64,000 nt of DNA from Amaurobius ferox. Its lineage: Eukaryota > Arthropoda > Arachnida > Araneae > Amaurobiidae. The stretch is taken from the NCBI GenBank assembly GCA_951213105.1, contig OX578155.1, positions 33,625,984 to 33,689,983 of the forward strand. Reading direction: 5' to 3'. The notes beneath the pieces are model-generated. The model saw only the letters and a list, made by a program, of their open reading frames with translations, made no database searches and was not told the origin of the DNA. This document shows positions 32,802 through 44,655 of the stretch, in pieces (position 1 is the stretch's first letter; the number at the start of each line of letters is the position of its first letter). A program made the translations under genes and the position numbers.

Positions 32802-32986
32802 TTCGTCAATATTCTGTGAATAATATCGCTTATTTTGCGTAATTAGTGGAGCATTTAAGTACTGTTTGATTGTATAATGTTCCTGTGTACTTTGTGCTTG
32901 TGAATAAAAGTAAGTTATCCAGGAACTTGGACTTGTTCTGGTATCCTACCTATACACCCACAAATATAGAGGACACGTTCGCTACA

Positions 32987-33117
32987 ATAATATACGCTAC
33001 TGATGGAAACTGATAAACTTAAAGAAAATATATATTTCTCAGAGTAGTCTATAATTTTCAAACTTTTCATTCAAATGATTTGAGATAACTCTATGAATGA
33101 AATATTTTATATTACAG
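32987..33117. other. Unique sequence before exon 5
   Basis: Short AT-rich intron end with the TTATATTACAG acceptor. Nothing else is seen. Confidence 0.5.
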
Positions 33118-33239
33118 ACTGTGGTGGTTTCATTGACGGCTCCAACGCAGTGATAACATCTCCCGGTTACCCAAATAACTATCCGCAGAACATCGACTGT
33201 CAGTGGATACTCACAGTACCAGAAGGTGAAATCATACGA
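33118..33239 (+). CDS. Cubilin-like gene, exon 5: CUB domain III, N-terminal part
   Basis: The acceptor is TATTACAG and the donor is CGA|GTAAGT, phase 1 in, phase 0 out, 40 residues. It reads CGGFIDGSNAVITSPGYPNN, then DCQWILTVPEGEIIR: a textbook CUB opening with Cys 1 and 2 and the SPGYPNNYP motif. The break falls earlier in the domain than in exon 1 or exon 7, so intron positions within the CUBs are not all equivalent. Confidence 0.9.
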
Positions 33240-33384
33240 GTAAGTAAAAAAATTCATGTTGGCTATATATTTTTAATATTTTTACTTTCCACACAATCGA
33301 TGAGCAGTAATTTTTGCCTATAAATTCGCGACTCAAACTCGTGATTGGAAAAAATTCAATGCATTATTTATTTTATATAATATG

Positions 33385-34763
33385 ACTAACAGCATACCAG
33401 TTCTTCGTACGGAGTATATAATATAAAGAAACTTATAATTCGCAATCATGTGCAAATTCTGTTAAAATATTAAATTTATTGCTCCTAAACTGAAATTTAA
33501 GAATATCTGTTCTCACTATGCAAAATTATATTCACGGGTAGATCTGAAAAATAAAACATCCTGCCCCCTTTTGTAAGCAAATTTACAAACAAAAAAGGAA
33601 TTGAATCAATATATGCAACCCCGTACTACTTATATTGTCGCAGATTAGAAAATATGGCAGTGTGTTAGTATAAGATTACCCGTATTACAATATGAGTCTC
33701 AAAAATCTTTGCCAAAATAAAAGAGATGATTTGATAAATTGAAAATATCAATAATCCCCGTACTCTTTAATCCAGAAGGTTGTAATTGATTCCAATATAT
33801 GCCAATATATATCAAAACATTTGCCAATATACCTGTTCCTCTTATATTATCGTAAATTAGAAGATATACCCTTGTATTTGTAGAAGATTACTCGTATAAC
33901 GTACAATATATGAGTATAAACAATTTTTGTCATAATAAAACAATTGCATAATAACTTGAAAATATCAATAATCCCTGAATCAATAATCCCGAAAATATCA
34001 ATACCGTTTAAACCTGAAGACCGTAATTGATATTATCCAGTCAAAAATGTTATAAGAAAAATCAAATCGTTATTTTTTAAAATATATTTTTATATCCATT
34101 TATTTATAATTCAAATAAAAAAAAATAATAATTAAAATTAACAGACAGATTTAATTTTATTGCTTTTCTGAACAAAATGATATAAAATAGAATCTTCGTC
34201 ATATACTGCGAAATTAAATAACCATTTTTATTTCTTTACGAACTTTTCATTGTTCAGTAAAAGCTTGTAAATCATAAACCATGGAGATAGATTTCCCATT
34301 TAAATCATGTTTCAAATAATTCATGTTTTCAGAAAGTGACTAATTAGCGCAAAAATCTCCCATCAAACTCAGAGATAAGGTTTTAATTCACTTTCAAACG
34401 ATTTTCAAGCTTTTCGTTTGGATAAATCACGGAGTTAGAAAGGAGAACTCCTGGAAAAAAGTTTCGTTTTTCATTAATATCTCGACAACCCCTGGTCTTA
34501 GGTACTTAAAACTTGGGCTAAATTTATGGGATCCTATTTCAAAGCTATTCACAAAATTTCATTAAATTTGGCTTAGCCGTTCTCCCGTGATGATGAGACA
34601 AACGAAAATTTCGTGTTTTATTAATAGAAATTCCAAACATAAACTAAATTTTAAGTGAGACTATTTTCAAGCTATCCACAAAATTTCATCAAATTCGGTT
34701 CAGCTGTTCTCCAGTGATGATGGGACAGACAGACAGATAGATTTTCAATTTTATTTATATAGA
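33385..34763 (-). mobile_element. Helitron, reversed copy (1.38 kb, non-autonomous)
   Basis: On the minus strand it starts TCTATATAAATAAAATTG after an A (34764), continues with (TCTG)n, CATCATCACTGGAGAAC and CCGAATTTGATGAAATTTTG, and ends GTATGCTGTTAG before a T. It matches the Helitron at 42980-44548 along its length. The expected 3' CTRR is TTAG here, one base off. No RepHel protein is encoded. Confidence 0.75.
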
Positions 34764-35048
34764 TAATTATATTATAGTGTTTTACCAATTATCGAAACCA
34801 AGTTTTCCAAACAGACAATTTTAGGCTTTACTCCTTTTATATAATGAATAATTCCTTTCAGTACACAGTTAGGATCTTATAAATTATCGAAACAGAATTT
34901 TCCATCGAACATTTAAACCAGCCAGAGATCTTTCAAACTAATGATTGTAGAACATTTTATGCATTACTCATCTTGTGCAATGCAATACCTATTGCATTGC
35001 ATAAATTATTTACTACTATTCACTATATAAAATATTTACTACTATTCA
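34764..35048. other. Unassigned intronic sequence
   Basis: AT-rich; nothing recognised. Confidence 0.45.
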
Positions 35049-35097
35049 CTACTACTATTTTTACCCAGGATACTATCCTGGGTAAAAATAGTAGTAG
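35049..35097. repeat. Perfect palindrome with 24-bp arms
   Basis: The arms at 35049-35072 and 35074-35097 are exact reverse complements around a single C. The right arm starts TATCCTGGGTAAAAATAG. It would form a strong hairpin or cruciform. Confidence 0.9.
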
Positions 35098-35221
35098 CAG
35101 GAGGCAAACCCGAGGTATAAATAGCAGAAGGTAGTCAGTCAGATAGTCAGTTGCTTGCAAATACGGCATTAGGGGGAGGAGAATGCAGAGTCCACTCCGA
35201 CGATAAGAGCTTTGCAACTTC

Positions 35222-35300
35222 GTCCCGGTAGCTCAAAGGTAGAGCGTCGGTCGGTGAGTTGGGAGATCCAGGGTTAATTTCCCAGTCGTGGCAGCAAGGT
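35222..35300 (+). pseudogene. tRNA-like sequence (SINE head or tRNA pseudogene)
   Basis: TCCCGGTAGCTCAAAGGTAG looks like a tRNA D-arm/A box, and GATCCAGGGTTAATTTCCC, about 45 nt on, looks like a decayed T-arm (GGTTCRANNCC with TTAATTT). The acceptor ends do not pair well. No clear target duplication was found. Confidence 0.55.
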
Positions 35301-36064
35301 TCTTTACAAGGTGTTGACAACATATTGAATACGGACTTCGCATTACATGTATTTGAGTAATTTTATTTGCTGCATTTGTAGGAGTAAAATTTTCCGTTTT
35401 TTAACAAGCAATAACTAATCGAATATATTGAAAATGATTGCACTAGGTAAATTCATCTTAATTAGTTACTGAGCAGCGTAACTTTTTCTAATTGAATTTT
35501 TCTGCTCAAAGGTCCGCATAAAATTCAACTCCCTAGTTATATAAAAATAGCAAACAAAAATTTTTATATGCATTTTAATTAACCTCATTAATAAAAAAAA
35601 TGTTGCTCGCTAAGAATGAGGCACTAGAAAATAATGAAAGTTTGTGTGATTGCAATGGTAATTGATAATAAGTGATTACAATATCATAGCAAAGGAACAA
35701 TTTCCTGCGTAACACCGGTACATATTAGAGTTTACTTTTTACCCTTTGTAGGACCATTTAATTTTTGGATACGTGCGGTGATACGGTCGTGTATAGAGTC
35801 ATACAAATACCGTATGCTATTTGTGACGCATTCTACACTCTAAACCTCTGCAACTTCCACTTAAAAACCGTGAGAGATCGAAGCTGCCTTCCATTCTAGT
35901 CCGACAAATACTCGATGGGTGGCAAATGTAGAGAGCGGACAAGCCAAGGAAATGGCTAAACATGAAGGAGACAGTCCGGACAAAACCTACACGTGCGGGC
36001 GATCATTAGCTTATTAGAAAATGGCTTTTCGCAGAATTGCCATGAAAAGCAACATAAGATGCAT
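35301..36064. other. Unassigned intronic sequence
   Basis: No exon or known repeat is recognised; composition is somewhat less AT-rich from 35760 to 36060. Confidence 0.45.
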
Positions 36065-36357
36065 GGGGCGCTGTAGCCCAGTGGCTAGCGCGCAGGAATT
36101 GCACTTGGTAGGCCCGGATTCGATTCTCGCCACTGTCAAAACTGCCGCCGTGTTCACGCGGAGTACGATCATGCTAAGCATGTGGGTCCGTAAGTCCTTC
36201 CGAGAGGTTGATGGTAGGGGAAGGAAGGTACTGTCCCTGTGGATGCCTACCCCACTGGGTTCCGGTCAAAATTGGGTGGCATTTACCGATCGTACAAACA
36301 GTTACCTTACACTTTTCCGGTAAGTCGGACGGTCTGGGTCTCAACAACAACAACACG
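36065..36357 (+). mobile_element. tRNA-derived SINE, same family as 32418-32801 without the 5S head
   Basis: GGGGCGCTGTAGCCCAGTGG (A box) and GGCCCGGATTCGATTCTCGC (B box) are followed by the body GGTTCCGGTCAAAATTGGG, the 3' domain GTCGGACGGTCTGGGTCTC and (CAA)n. The flanks carry AAGATGCAT on both sides (36056-36064 and 36358-36366). The 5' end is the tRNA unit itself, so the family exists in a 5S-less form. Confidence 0.88.
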
Positions 36358-36366
36358 AAGATGCAT

Positions 36367-38338
36367 CGTTTCCTGCAACGTACCGCTGTGTTTTCAATGT
36401 CCCGTGTAACACGACCAGTGGTGACAGACTATCATACACGATGACTGCTCAGATCAGCACGTCAGCAATGAAGGCACTGTTAACATATAACACTCAAGTT
36501 GGGATTGAAATTGTCACCCACCCGGGATTTTCCACTGGTGAATGCTTCCCTTTCAACTTGACTATTAAACGAGACTAACACGATAGAATGCACTGACACT
36601 ATGTAACATGTTCTCAAACGGAAAAAGGATTCATAGCTGAAGATAATACGTTACTTTTATTTTAAAACTTTGCCAGTTGCGAACTCGTCTGGTGCGTCTA
36701 GTGAAAACTTCTGTTGTACGTTAGTAACGCGCTAGACTTGTTCATCAACCTTTTTCCTTCTTATAAACGTTTCAAACGCTTTTAACGAGGTTTACAACTT
36801 TTATTGTTCTGCTTCACCCTAGATGCCAGCACTAATCAACAATTCTTTGATTTATACTATTTTATCCACTTTCTGTTTTTTTAGAATTTTAGTGCCGTTT
36901 GACGTTTTTTTTACATATGAAAGTGCTCGATGGTTTCAACATCTGGTTTGCAGAAAAAGAAATAAAGAAAGGAACATTTTAATTTTTTTTTCATTCTGAT
37001 GCCAGTAACAGCGAATATGCATTTGTGCAAAAAAATTGCTAAATGAAACGCGATTTTACTGTAAAGACTGGTGTAGATCTGTGTATTGCTCCTTATTTCA
37101 AAATATATTACAATATGAAATATTTTTAAGAAATTAAATAAATAATGCATTTACAGTAAATGTCAGTACATTTTGCACATATCCTATAAAATAATTAAGA
37201 GTTATTTACTTATTGTTTCTTTGATGTTCAATTACATTCATCCATATCGATGATGGTCTATCAACAGGGAAAATAAGATTGCTCGCTCTGGGAAGTAGCT
37301 AAAGCTGGGGAGAAGATTTCCCCGAGAACGGGAAATAGCCAAAGCGTTGAACCCGGCAGTCCAGCTCACTTGAGAATTTAGAGCAATTTGGAGCATCTGT
37401 CCAGGAACCTTTTTAAAGCCCAAAGTCATTGCAATTCCAGATTTCTGGTATGACATGTATTCATGTGTAGTCACACCAAACTAATCATTTGCATATTTGC
37501 ACTAGACATAGCTGTATCAACTGTCGATATCATCGGTTGGTTCTATTTGGATGGGTAACATTTTCTCTCAATGAGTGCACATTTGCAGTAAAATATTCTT
37601 TCATATTTGCATTTTGTATTATGACCAGAAAACCCTGTTGATAAAAATTGACAAAATGAAGTAATTTCATTTGAGTAGCAATGTGAAAACTTGAAATTTA
37701 AACACAGTGAAATGCAGACTTCTTAGTTTTTGACATTAGTTTTTTCCAATTATTATTAAACAAATTATTTATTTTTCTAATTATTATTAAAATACATGCT
37801 ACATTGATATGGTATATGTGCACACACATATGCAAATACATGCTACATGTATGGAATATATAAAACTAAACATTAAGAATTACGACAATTGGAGAAAACT
37901 GAATTCATATTGTATATATACACACATGCTACATGTGTGTATTATTATTACATGTGTAACATTTATTAGCACACATGTACAACACATGCTGCATATATAG
38001 TACATGTACACACACACATGTACAAGCACATGCTACATGTATATTGACATGAAACTGAAAAAAAAGCTCCAATGTTACAGTTCCATGTTTTGATTTAGTT
38101 CGTTAAAGGGACAGTTTTAATTTATTTATTTCTCTATTACGTATAAAGGAGCACCAATTAAGCCCAGACAAACTGGACAAGTTTGTTCAGGATAATAGTA
38201 TTATATTAATTTATAAATTATTATTAAAGTAATAGTTGGCAAAGAACAAGAATCATTGCCGTATACAGTGAAATTCATGGTGTCACCACATTATAATATA
38301 TTTTATCCTTTACATTTCTATTCAATAATTTGTTACAG
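36367..38338. other. Intronic sequence with CATG-rich short repeats
   Basis: At about 37795-38045, variants of ACATGCTACATGTAT and CACACACATG recur. A minus-strand ORF of 78 codons at 37238-37474 is unrecognised. Nothing else is supported. Confidence 0.45.
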
Positions 38339-38558
38339 ATCAATGTAGAAGATATGAGACTAGAAGAGGACTGCACCAAAGATTACGTCAAGGTTCGAAA
38401 CGGCCTCTACCTGGAATATCCTGTAATCGGTTATTTTTGTGGCTCTCATAATCCTGTGCCAATAATCTCGAGTGGCAGATATCTTGTTGTCAACTTTCAC
38501 TCGGATCAATTTGGATCGTCCCCGGGATTCAAAATGACGACCGCTGAAGTTCAGAGAG
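38339..38558 (+). CDS. Cubilin-like gene, exon 6: CUB domain III, C-terminal part
   Basis: The acceptor is TGTTACAG. It enters in phase 0 (as exon 5 requires) and codes 73 residues: INVEDMRLEEDCTKDYVKVR (Cys 3 with the acidic DY motif), VIGYFCGSHN (Cys 4) and VVNFHSDQFGSSPGFKM (D...GF). The Glu/Asp residues expected for a calcium-type CUB are all present. For exon 7 to follow in phase 1 the exon must end at 38558, where the donor is AGAG|GCAAGT, a GC donor with otherwise perfect consensus. The nearby GT sites give phase 0 or 2. Domain III totals 114 residues. Confidence 0.88.
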
Positions 38559-39914
38559 GCAAGTGTTATTTGCATGTAATCAGTTTTTATATTGCAGATG
38601 TTCTTTCAGAACTTTTTGGTCATAGGGGAGTTAGAGGAGGGAGAATGAAATTTTTAGGGGGAGAGGCAAGTTTTCTATTTACCATATATAAATATTTCTA
38701 TATGCTGTGTTACATAAATAGAAACTAGGTCTATATAAAAGGCTTCCGTGAGGGGGGTCGGCCCCTGGAGGTATGTCTGAAAGAAACACCGGGAGCCCTT
38801 CACACATGCCGCTTTCTGTCCCATAATGATTTCTACTTTGGCATAAATTTGACTGGATGAGAAAAGGTATATTACAGAAACATAGGCGGCGCCAGGCTTT
38901 CACAATTGGGGATGCTATGCATAGAACATAAGATCATATATTAGGCACGTATTCCGATTTTTTTTTTTTTTTTTTTTTTGGGAGGGAGGTGCAAATAGCC
39001 CAGTGGGCTGGCTCTCAGCTACGTTCCTGTCATATATTATGATATATCATTTTGGTATGATGCCAAAAATTTCCAACTTTCTGATAGTAGGCTTTCTGAT
39101 AGTGGACTTCAACTTTCTGATAGTGGATGGATAAAGTTTAGAATATAGGTTGGCAGGAAGTCAATTGGTTCAGATTCACTACTTTAATTTTCTGTAATCG
39201 TTGTAAATCATAATGTTTAGTTCCATAATTTAGTTATATTTTGTGTAGCAGAAGCAAAAAACAATATCTTAATTTAACAGGTAGTATGCGGTAATGTTTA
39301 GGGGAATATTCTATTACGAATATTACCTTCTTGCTATATAAACTATTTGAAAAAGGAAATGTTTCTGTCCTCCGCAGAGGATTCAGGATATGAGCAGGTA
39401 CACGAAGAAAAGAAGGGGATGGTAATATCTGTAATAAAAGTGTATCGCCAACTAAGGATAGCATATTTAATTGCAATATTTCTATGACAAATACTGCAAA
39501 TTGTTTATAATATTAGTTACAACATATTCAGGACAGTGGCAAATTTTACAAATGCGGTAATCAAATCTTTGAATTATCTTTAAAATATATATTAGGCAAT
39601 TTGGTTACCCGTAAAGAACATATTCCTGAATCCTACCTTTAAATGGAATGGGATCAACAGACATAGCATCTTGAATACAAGAAATCGTGAGTCCTCATTT
39701 GACCAGGCCAAAATGTCTATAAGCACCAGCTTAATCATTAACTGGACACGTTTGGCTATTTTGGAATCAAGGTGCTCTGTGACTTCTCGTAGCGTAGCGT
39801 GGGCTGAGGAACCATAATCATAGACAGTACGGGTCACTATTCGAAATGATGACACTTTCGTATCGACGTAATTAGGCGCTGGCAAAATATCCATAAGAGT
39901 TGTCGCACAAATTC
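38559..39914. other. Intronic sequence, mostly unassigned
   Basis: A GC-richer piece at 38740-38830 (CCCCTGGAGGTATGTCTGAA) has a diverged reverse match at about 40868-40920. There is a T-run at 38960-38978. An unrecognised minus-strand ORF of 100 codons lies at 39592-39894. Confidence 0.45.
39592..39894 (-). CDS. Unrecognised 100-codon ORF
   Basis: It begins MDILPAPNYVDTKVSSFRIV and has protein-like composition and hydrophobic spacing, but I recognise no domain and see no splice partners. It lies antisense inside an intron immediately before a minisatellite. It could be part of a decayed element. Confidence 0.2.
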   Translation of the reverse strand: MDILPAPNYVDTKVSSFRIVTRTVYDYGSSAHATLREVTEHLDSKIAKRVQLMIKLVLIDILAWSNEDSRFLVFKMLCLLIPFHLKVGFRNMFFTGNQIA

Positions 39915-40730
39915 ACTGAGCTCATTAATAGTCTGAAGGAGCATTGGCAATATCGGCCGCAATTAATAATTAAGAGCAATTAAATTAACTGTGCTCTTCT
40001 TAATAGTCTGAAGGAGCATTGGTAATATCGGCCGCAATTAATAATTAAGAGCAATTAAATTAACTGAGCTCTTCTTAATATTCTGAAGGAGCATTTGCAA
40101 TATCGGCCGCAATTAATAATTAAAACCAATTCAATTAACTGAGCTCTTCTTAATAGTCTGAAGGAGCATTGGCAATATCGGCCGCAATTAATAATTAAGA
40201 GCAATTAAATTAACTTAGCTCTTCTTAATAGTCTGAAGGAGCATTGGTAATATCGGCCGCAATTAATAATTAAGAGCAATTAAATTAACTGAGCTCTTTT
40301 TAATAGGCTGAAGGAGCATTGGTAATATCGGCCGCAATTAATAATTAAGAGCAATTAAATTAACTGAGCTCTTCTTAATAGTCTGAAGGAGAATTGGCAA
40401 TATCGGTCCCAATTAATAATTAAGAGCAATTAAATTAACTGAGCTCTTCTTAATAGTCTGAAAGAGCATTGGCAAAATCGGCCGCAATTAATAATTAAGA
40501 GCAATTAAATTAACTGAGCTCTTCTTAATAGTCTGAAGGAGCATTGGCAATATCGGCCGCAATTAATAATTAAGAGCAATTAAATTAACTGAGCTCTTCT
40601 TAATAGTCTGAAGGAGCATTGGCAATATCAGCCGCAATTAATAATTAAGAGCAATTAAATTAACTGAGCTCTTCCTAATAGTCTGAAGGAGCATTGGCAA
40701 TATCGGCCGCAATTAGAAATTAAGAGCCAC
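39915..40730. repeat. 75-bp minisatellite, about 11 units
   Basis: The landmark TATCGGCCGC (or a one- to two-base variant) recurs at 39951, 40026, 40101, 40176, 40251, 40326, 40401, 40476, 40551, 40626 and 40701, a strict 75-bp step. Units share CTGAAGGAGCATTGG, AATTAATAATTAAGAGC and GAGCTCTTCTTAATAG. Divergence is low, so expansion is recent. Confidence 0.95.
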
Positions 40731-41753
40731 CAACGTTAAAAGCCATCAAATTTAGCAAGATTCTTACGAAACTCGATAGATAGACGTTGATCTCATGAGA
40801 CATATTCGTCGGGGAAGAGATTTCAACTCCGTCGTACGACGACATACGACAAGACCCTACGACTCGAGGTCAGTATTTCTTTCCGGCATGCCTCCGGAGG
40901 GGACGAAGGCCCCCCGAAGACGAGTAAGCGCCCCCCCCCCCCCCCGGGAAACATTTTATGTTAACTTAGTGTCTATTTATGTGATACAGTATTCAAATAC
41001 AATTTATTGATGGCTCGCTAGCCAAATATTTGAGACAATCTGGCAGCCTCAAATCAAGATCATTTAATCTTATGGGAAAGAATAAAATGTATAGGGAAAA
41101 TTGGAAATTTTAAAAACATTTCGGTATGAAATTCTGAAAATATTTCGGTATGAAATTCTGAAAACATTTAATTCTTTTTGAATAAGAAAAGGGACTTTTC
41201 TAAAGATTTCTCTCAACGGTGAGAATGGTGAACGGGATAAGATAAAATGTTATTCTTAATGACATTAAATATATACATTATAAAATGAAGTATATCTTAT
41301 TGCTTCATATATGTTGGAATTTTTTATTAATTTTTTTTTTATTTTGGAATTTTTTATAATTTGGGAATTCACTTTGTATTTTTTCCTCCTGATTCAATAT
41401 TCTCAATTTAGTCACATTTAAATAATATTTATTTGGTTTACTACTTATTCGTTAAATTAGAATTTTTTTAAATCTTCTAAATTTTAATTTCTTAATAACA
41501 TTTTCAATTAAGAATATTATTAAGGTTAGTACATTAAAATAGTTAATTTAGTACATTAAAAAAAATTCTATAAAAACGAATAAATAGTAAAACACACAAA
41601 TATTATTTAATTATTACTAGATTGAGAAGGTTGAGCCACGGAAATGTAAATACAAAGTAAATTGTAAATTCTTAGATTATAAAATATTCCAAAGCAGCCC
41701 AACATATATGACGATATAACAATGTTCTGAAATTTCATTATTCTTTACTGCAG
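40731..41753. other. Unassigned intronic sequence before exon 7
   Basis: It contains a 17-nt C-run near 40929-40945 and a very AT-rich stretch at 41280-41640. No other feature. Confidence 0.5.
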
Positions 41754-41938
41754 GTTGCGGAGGTTTAATACACATGCTCCATGGTAACTTCTCGTCTCCA
41801 AACTATCCATCGAGATACGACAACAGTGTGGAATGTGTGTGGACCATCGAATACCGCCCTGGATATTTAGTTCAAGTGGAATTTCTGGGAAGATTCGACA
41901 TAGAGATGGATGCTACCTGTTCTAAAGATTATTTGCAG
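41754..41938 (+). CDS. Cubilin-like gene, exon 7: CUB domain IV, N-terminal half
   Basis: The acceptor is CTTTACTGCAG and the donor is TTGCAG|GTAACC, phase 1 in, phase 0 out, 61 residues. It is the same size (185 nt) and phase pattern as exon 1, with the intron at the same place in the fold. It reads CGGLIHMLHGNFSSPNYPSR, VECVWTIEYRPGYLVQVEF and ATCSKDYLQ. Cys 1-3 and the acidic DY motif are present. Confidence 0.9.
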
Positions 41939-42192
41939 GTAACCGCATACATCTAGCTCCATCTTTTTCAGTATAGAATTTCCATCGATTCAGTTGCATT
42001 AATTCAGTGTATAGGATGTCAAAGGACAAAGTCATGATGGATGTGTGTATAAAGTTATGTACAAAGTCATGTTTAAAGTCACCATGTGTGTACAAAGTTA
42101 TCCCGTGTGTACACAGTTATGTTCCAAATCGTCATGTGCTTACAAAGTCGTGGCTCAGCTCAATAACTCGAGAAGTATTAGATCTATCGTAT
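41939..42192. repeat. Short degenerate tandem array
   Basis: At about 42020-42150 a unit of about 28 bp resembling CATGTGTGTACAAAGTTAT is repeated four to five times, diverged. Confidence 0.5.
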
Positions 42193-44655
42193 ATTACCTT
42201 CCTTATATACATAGTATAAAAAAAGTATTGTGACGGGGTCGAAGATTCTAATTCAAGTTTTCGACAGGAGAGCACGTTTCAGGAATCCCTGGTTTGTCAG
42301 TGAGACTGTGGAGACGATATCTCACGAAAGACTAGAAATATCCGAATGAAATTTGGTATAAAATTTACAATCTATGAATACTGGAAGATTATTGTTTTTA
42401 AACACAATCGAATGTTCAACCCCCCCCCCCCTAACTTTTAGAGTGAAATTTTGAAAAAAATCATCAAAAAATCAAAACCTTTAATAAAGTTACGCAAATA
42501 GACATTTTGTATGTAATTTTTCCTTAGAAAAAGATTGGCATAAACTTTAGAACTCTAGCATGAACCGTTCTCGAGACATTGCACATTTTTCAAATAAATT
42601 TATCAAAATATCCCATTAATTAAAATAAAATATTAACTGTTGAGAAACATGTTCACTTTTCATATGTAATGCCCTGCGATAAATTTGGTGACATCATTCT
42701 CGTGGATCTAGCTCGTTCCATTCATGAGAAAAGATACTTTGTAATACTTTTGTATTTAAACGCCGACAGTCATTTATCTGCTATAAGAATAACTCATTTC
42801 TCCGTCCATACCACTTGGCGAGATATTGACGGCGAATTTGGCGGAATGTCGCCAACTTGGCGACTTTTTAAATGTTACCAAATTAACGGAAATCTCACAA
42901 AATGGATAAAAATGACTCCAAACCAATGAAAATGACGACTCATTGATGAAAATTCAATATCCTAGAAAGAATATAAGTATCTATATAAATAAAAATGAAA
43001 ATCTGCATGTCTGTCTGTCTGTCTGTCTCTCTGTCTGTCTGTTTGTCCCGTCATCACGGGGAACGGCTGAACCGAATTTGATGAAATTTTGTGGGTGGCC
43101 TGGAAATAATCCCACTTAAAATTTAGTCTATGTATGGAGTTTCTACGATCAGTGGTTCTCGAGATATTAGTAAAAAACTACATTTTCGTTTGTCTCATCG
43201 TCACGGGAGAATGGCTGAACCGAATTTGATGAAATTTTGTGGGTGGCCTGGAAATAATCCCACTTAAAATTTAGTCTATGTATGGAATTTCTACGATCAG
43301 TGGTTCTCGAGATATTAGTAAAAAACGACATTTTCGTTTGTCTCATCGTCACGGGAGAACGGCTGACCGAATTTGATGAAATTTTGTGGATAGCCTTGAA
43401 ATAGCCTAACATAAATTTAGCCCAAGTTTTGAGTATCTAAGACCAGGGGTTGTCGAGATATTAATGAAAAACGAAACTTTTTCGTAGGAGTTCTACTATC
43501 TAACTCCGTGGTTTATCCAATGGAAAAGCTTGAAAATCGTTTGAAAGTGAATTAAAACTGTATCTCTGCGTTTGGGGGGAGATTTTTTTGCACTAATTAG
43601 TCACTTTCTGAAAACATAAATTATTTGAAACATGATATAAATGGGAAATCTATCTCCTTGGTTTATATTTCACAAGCTTTTACTGAACAATGAAAAGTAT
43701 AAAGAAATCAAAATGGTTATTTAATTTCGAAGTTTATGAGGAAGATTTTATCTTATATCATGTTGCTCAGAAACGCAATTAAATTAAATCTATCTGTTTA
43801 TTTTAATTATCAATTTTTTGATTTGAATAATAAATAAATGGATATAAAAATGTATTTTAGAAAAGAACGATTTGATTTTTCTTATAGCATTTTTGACTGG
43901 ATAATATCAATTAGGGTCTTCAGGTTTAAACGTTATTATTATTGATATTTTCCGGGATTATTGATTCAGGGATTATTGATATTTTCAAGTTATTATGCAA
44001 TTGTTTAATTATGATAAAAATTGTTTAAACTCATATATTATATTTTGTACGAGTAACAAATTCACGGTATATCTTCTAATCTACGAGAATATAAGTAGTA
44101 CAGGTATATTGGCATATGTTTTGATATATATTGGCATATATTGGAATCAATTACAACCTTCTGGTATAAAGAGTACTGGGATTATTGATATTTTCAATTT
44201 ATTACGTCATCTCTTCTATTTTGGCAAATATTTTTGAGACTCATATTGTAATACGGGTAATATTCTACTAACGCACTGGCAAATTTTCTAATCTGCGACA
44301 ATATAAGTAATACGAGTTTGCATATATTGATTCAATTCCATTTTTTTGTATATTTGCTTACAAAAGGGGCCAGGATGTTTTATTCTTCAGATCTGCCCGT
44401 GAAGATAATTTTGCATAGTGAGAACAGATATTCTTAAACTTCTCTTTAGGAGCAATAAATTTAATATTTCAACAGAATTTGCACATGATTGCGAATTATA
44501 AGTTTTTTTATATTATATACTCCGTACGAAGAACGGGTATGCTGCTAGTCTACTATAAGAATAACCTATCTTTTTTTTTTACTGTGAAAGTAGTAAATTC
44601 ATTGCATTATATATGGAAAGTCATGTGCTGCCCACATCAGATTTTTTTTTAATGC
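42193..44655 (+). repeat. Family A repeat split by a Helitron
   Basis: The 5' part, 42193-42979, carries the hairpin, GACGGGGTCGAAGATTC, the C-run at 42421-42431 and the TTGGCGAC cluster. The 3' part, 44549-44655, ends GGAAAGTCATGTGCTGCC. The break falls inside AAGTATCTACTATAAGAATA, which is intact at 1934-1953 in copy 1. Confidence 0.8.
42980..44548 (+). mobile_element. Helitron, 1569 bp, non-autonomous
   Basis: It starts TCTATATAAATAAAAATG after an A and ends GGTATGCTGCTAG before a T. That is the Helitron signature (A|TC...CTRR|T, no target duplication). The flanks rejoin to the exact sequence found in the uninterrupted family A copy. The 5' part has (TCTG)n and two to three tandem copies of GGAGAACGGCTGAACCG plus GAATTTGATGAAATTTTGTG. 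A CGTACG-centred palindrome lies shortly before the 3' end. No helicase is encoded, so mobility would depend on a partner. Confidence 0.85.

Larger units (their letters stand above)
32037..32986 (+). mobile_element. Solo LTR of an LTR retrotransposon, split by a SINE
   Basis: It starts TGTTGGGAACGCACAATATT and ends GGACACGTTCGCTACA (TG...CA). A TATA box (CTATAAAAAGG, 32280) stands in the right place for the start of R, and AATAAAAG (32903) for polyadenylation. Without the inserted SINE (32418-32801 plus one target copy) it is about 550 bp. No clean target duplication was found beside it and no internal region is present, so it is inferred to be a solo LTR. Confidence 0.65.

Noticed and set aside
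39915..40730. CRISPR-like or regulatory array from the regular 75-bp spacing
   Set aside because: Whole units are conserved including the would-be spacers, so it is a minisatellite.
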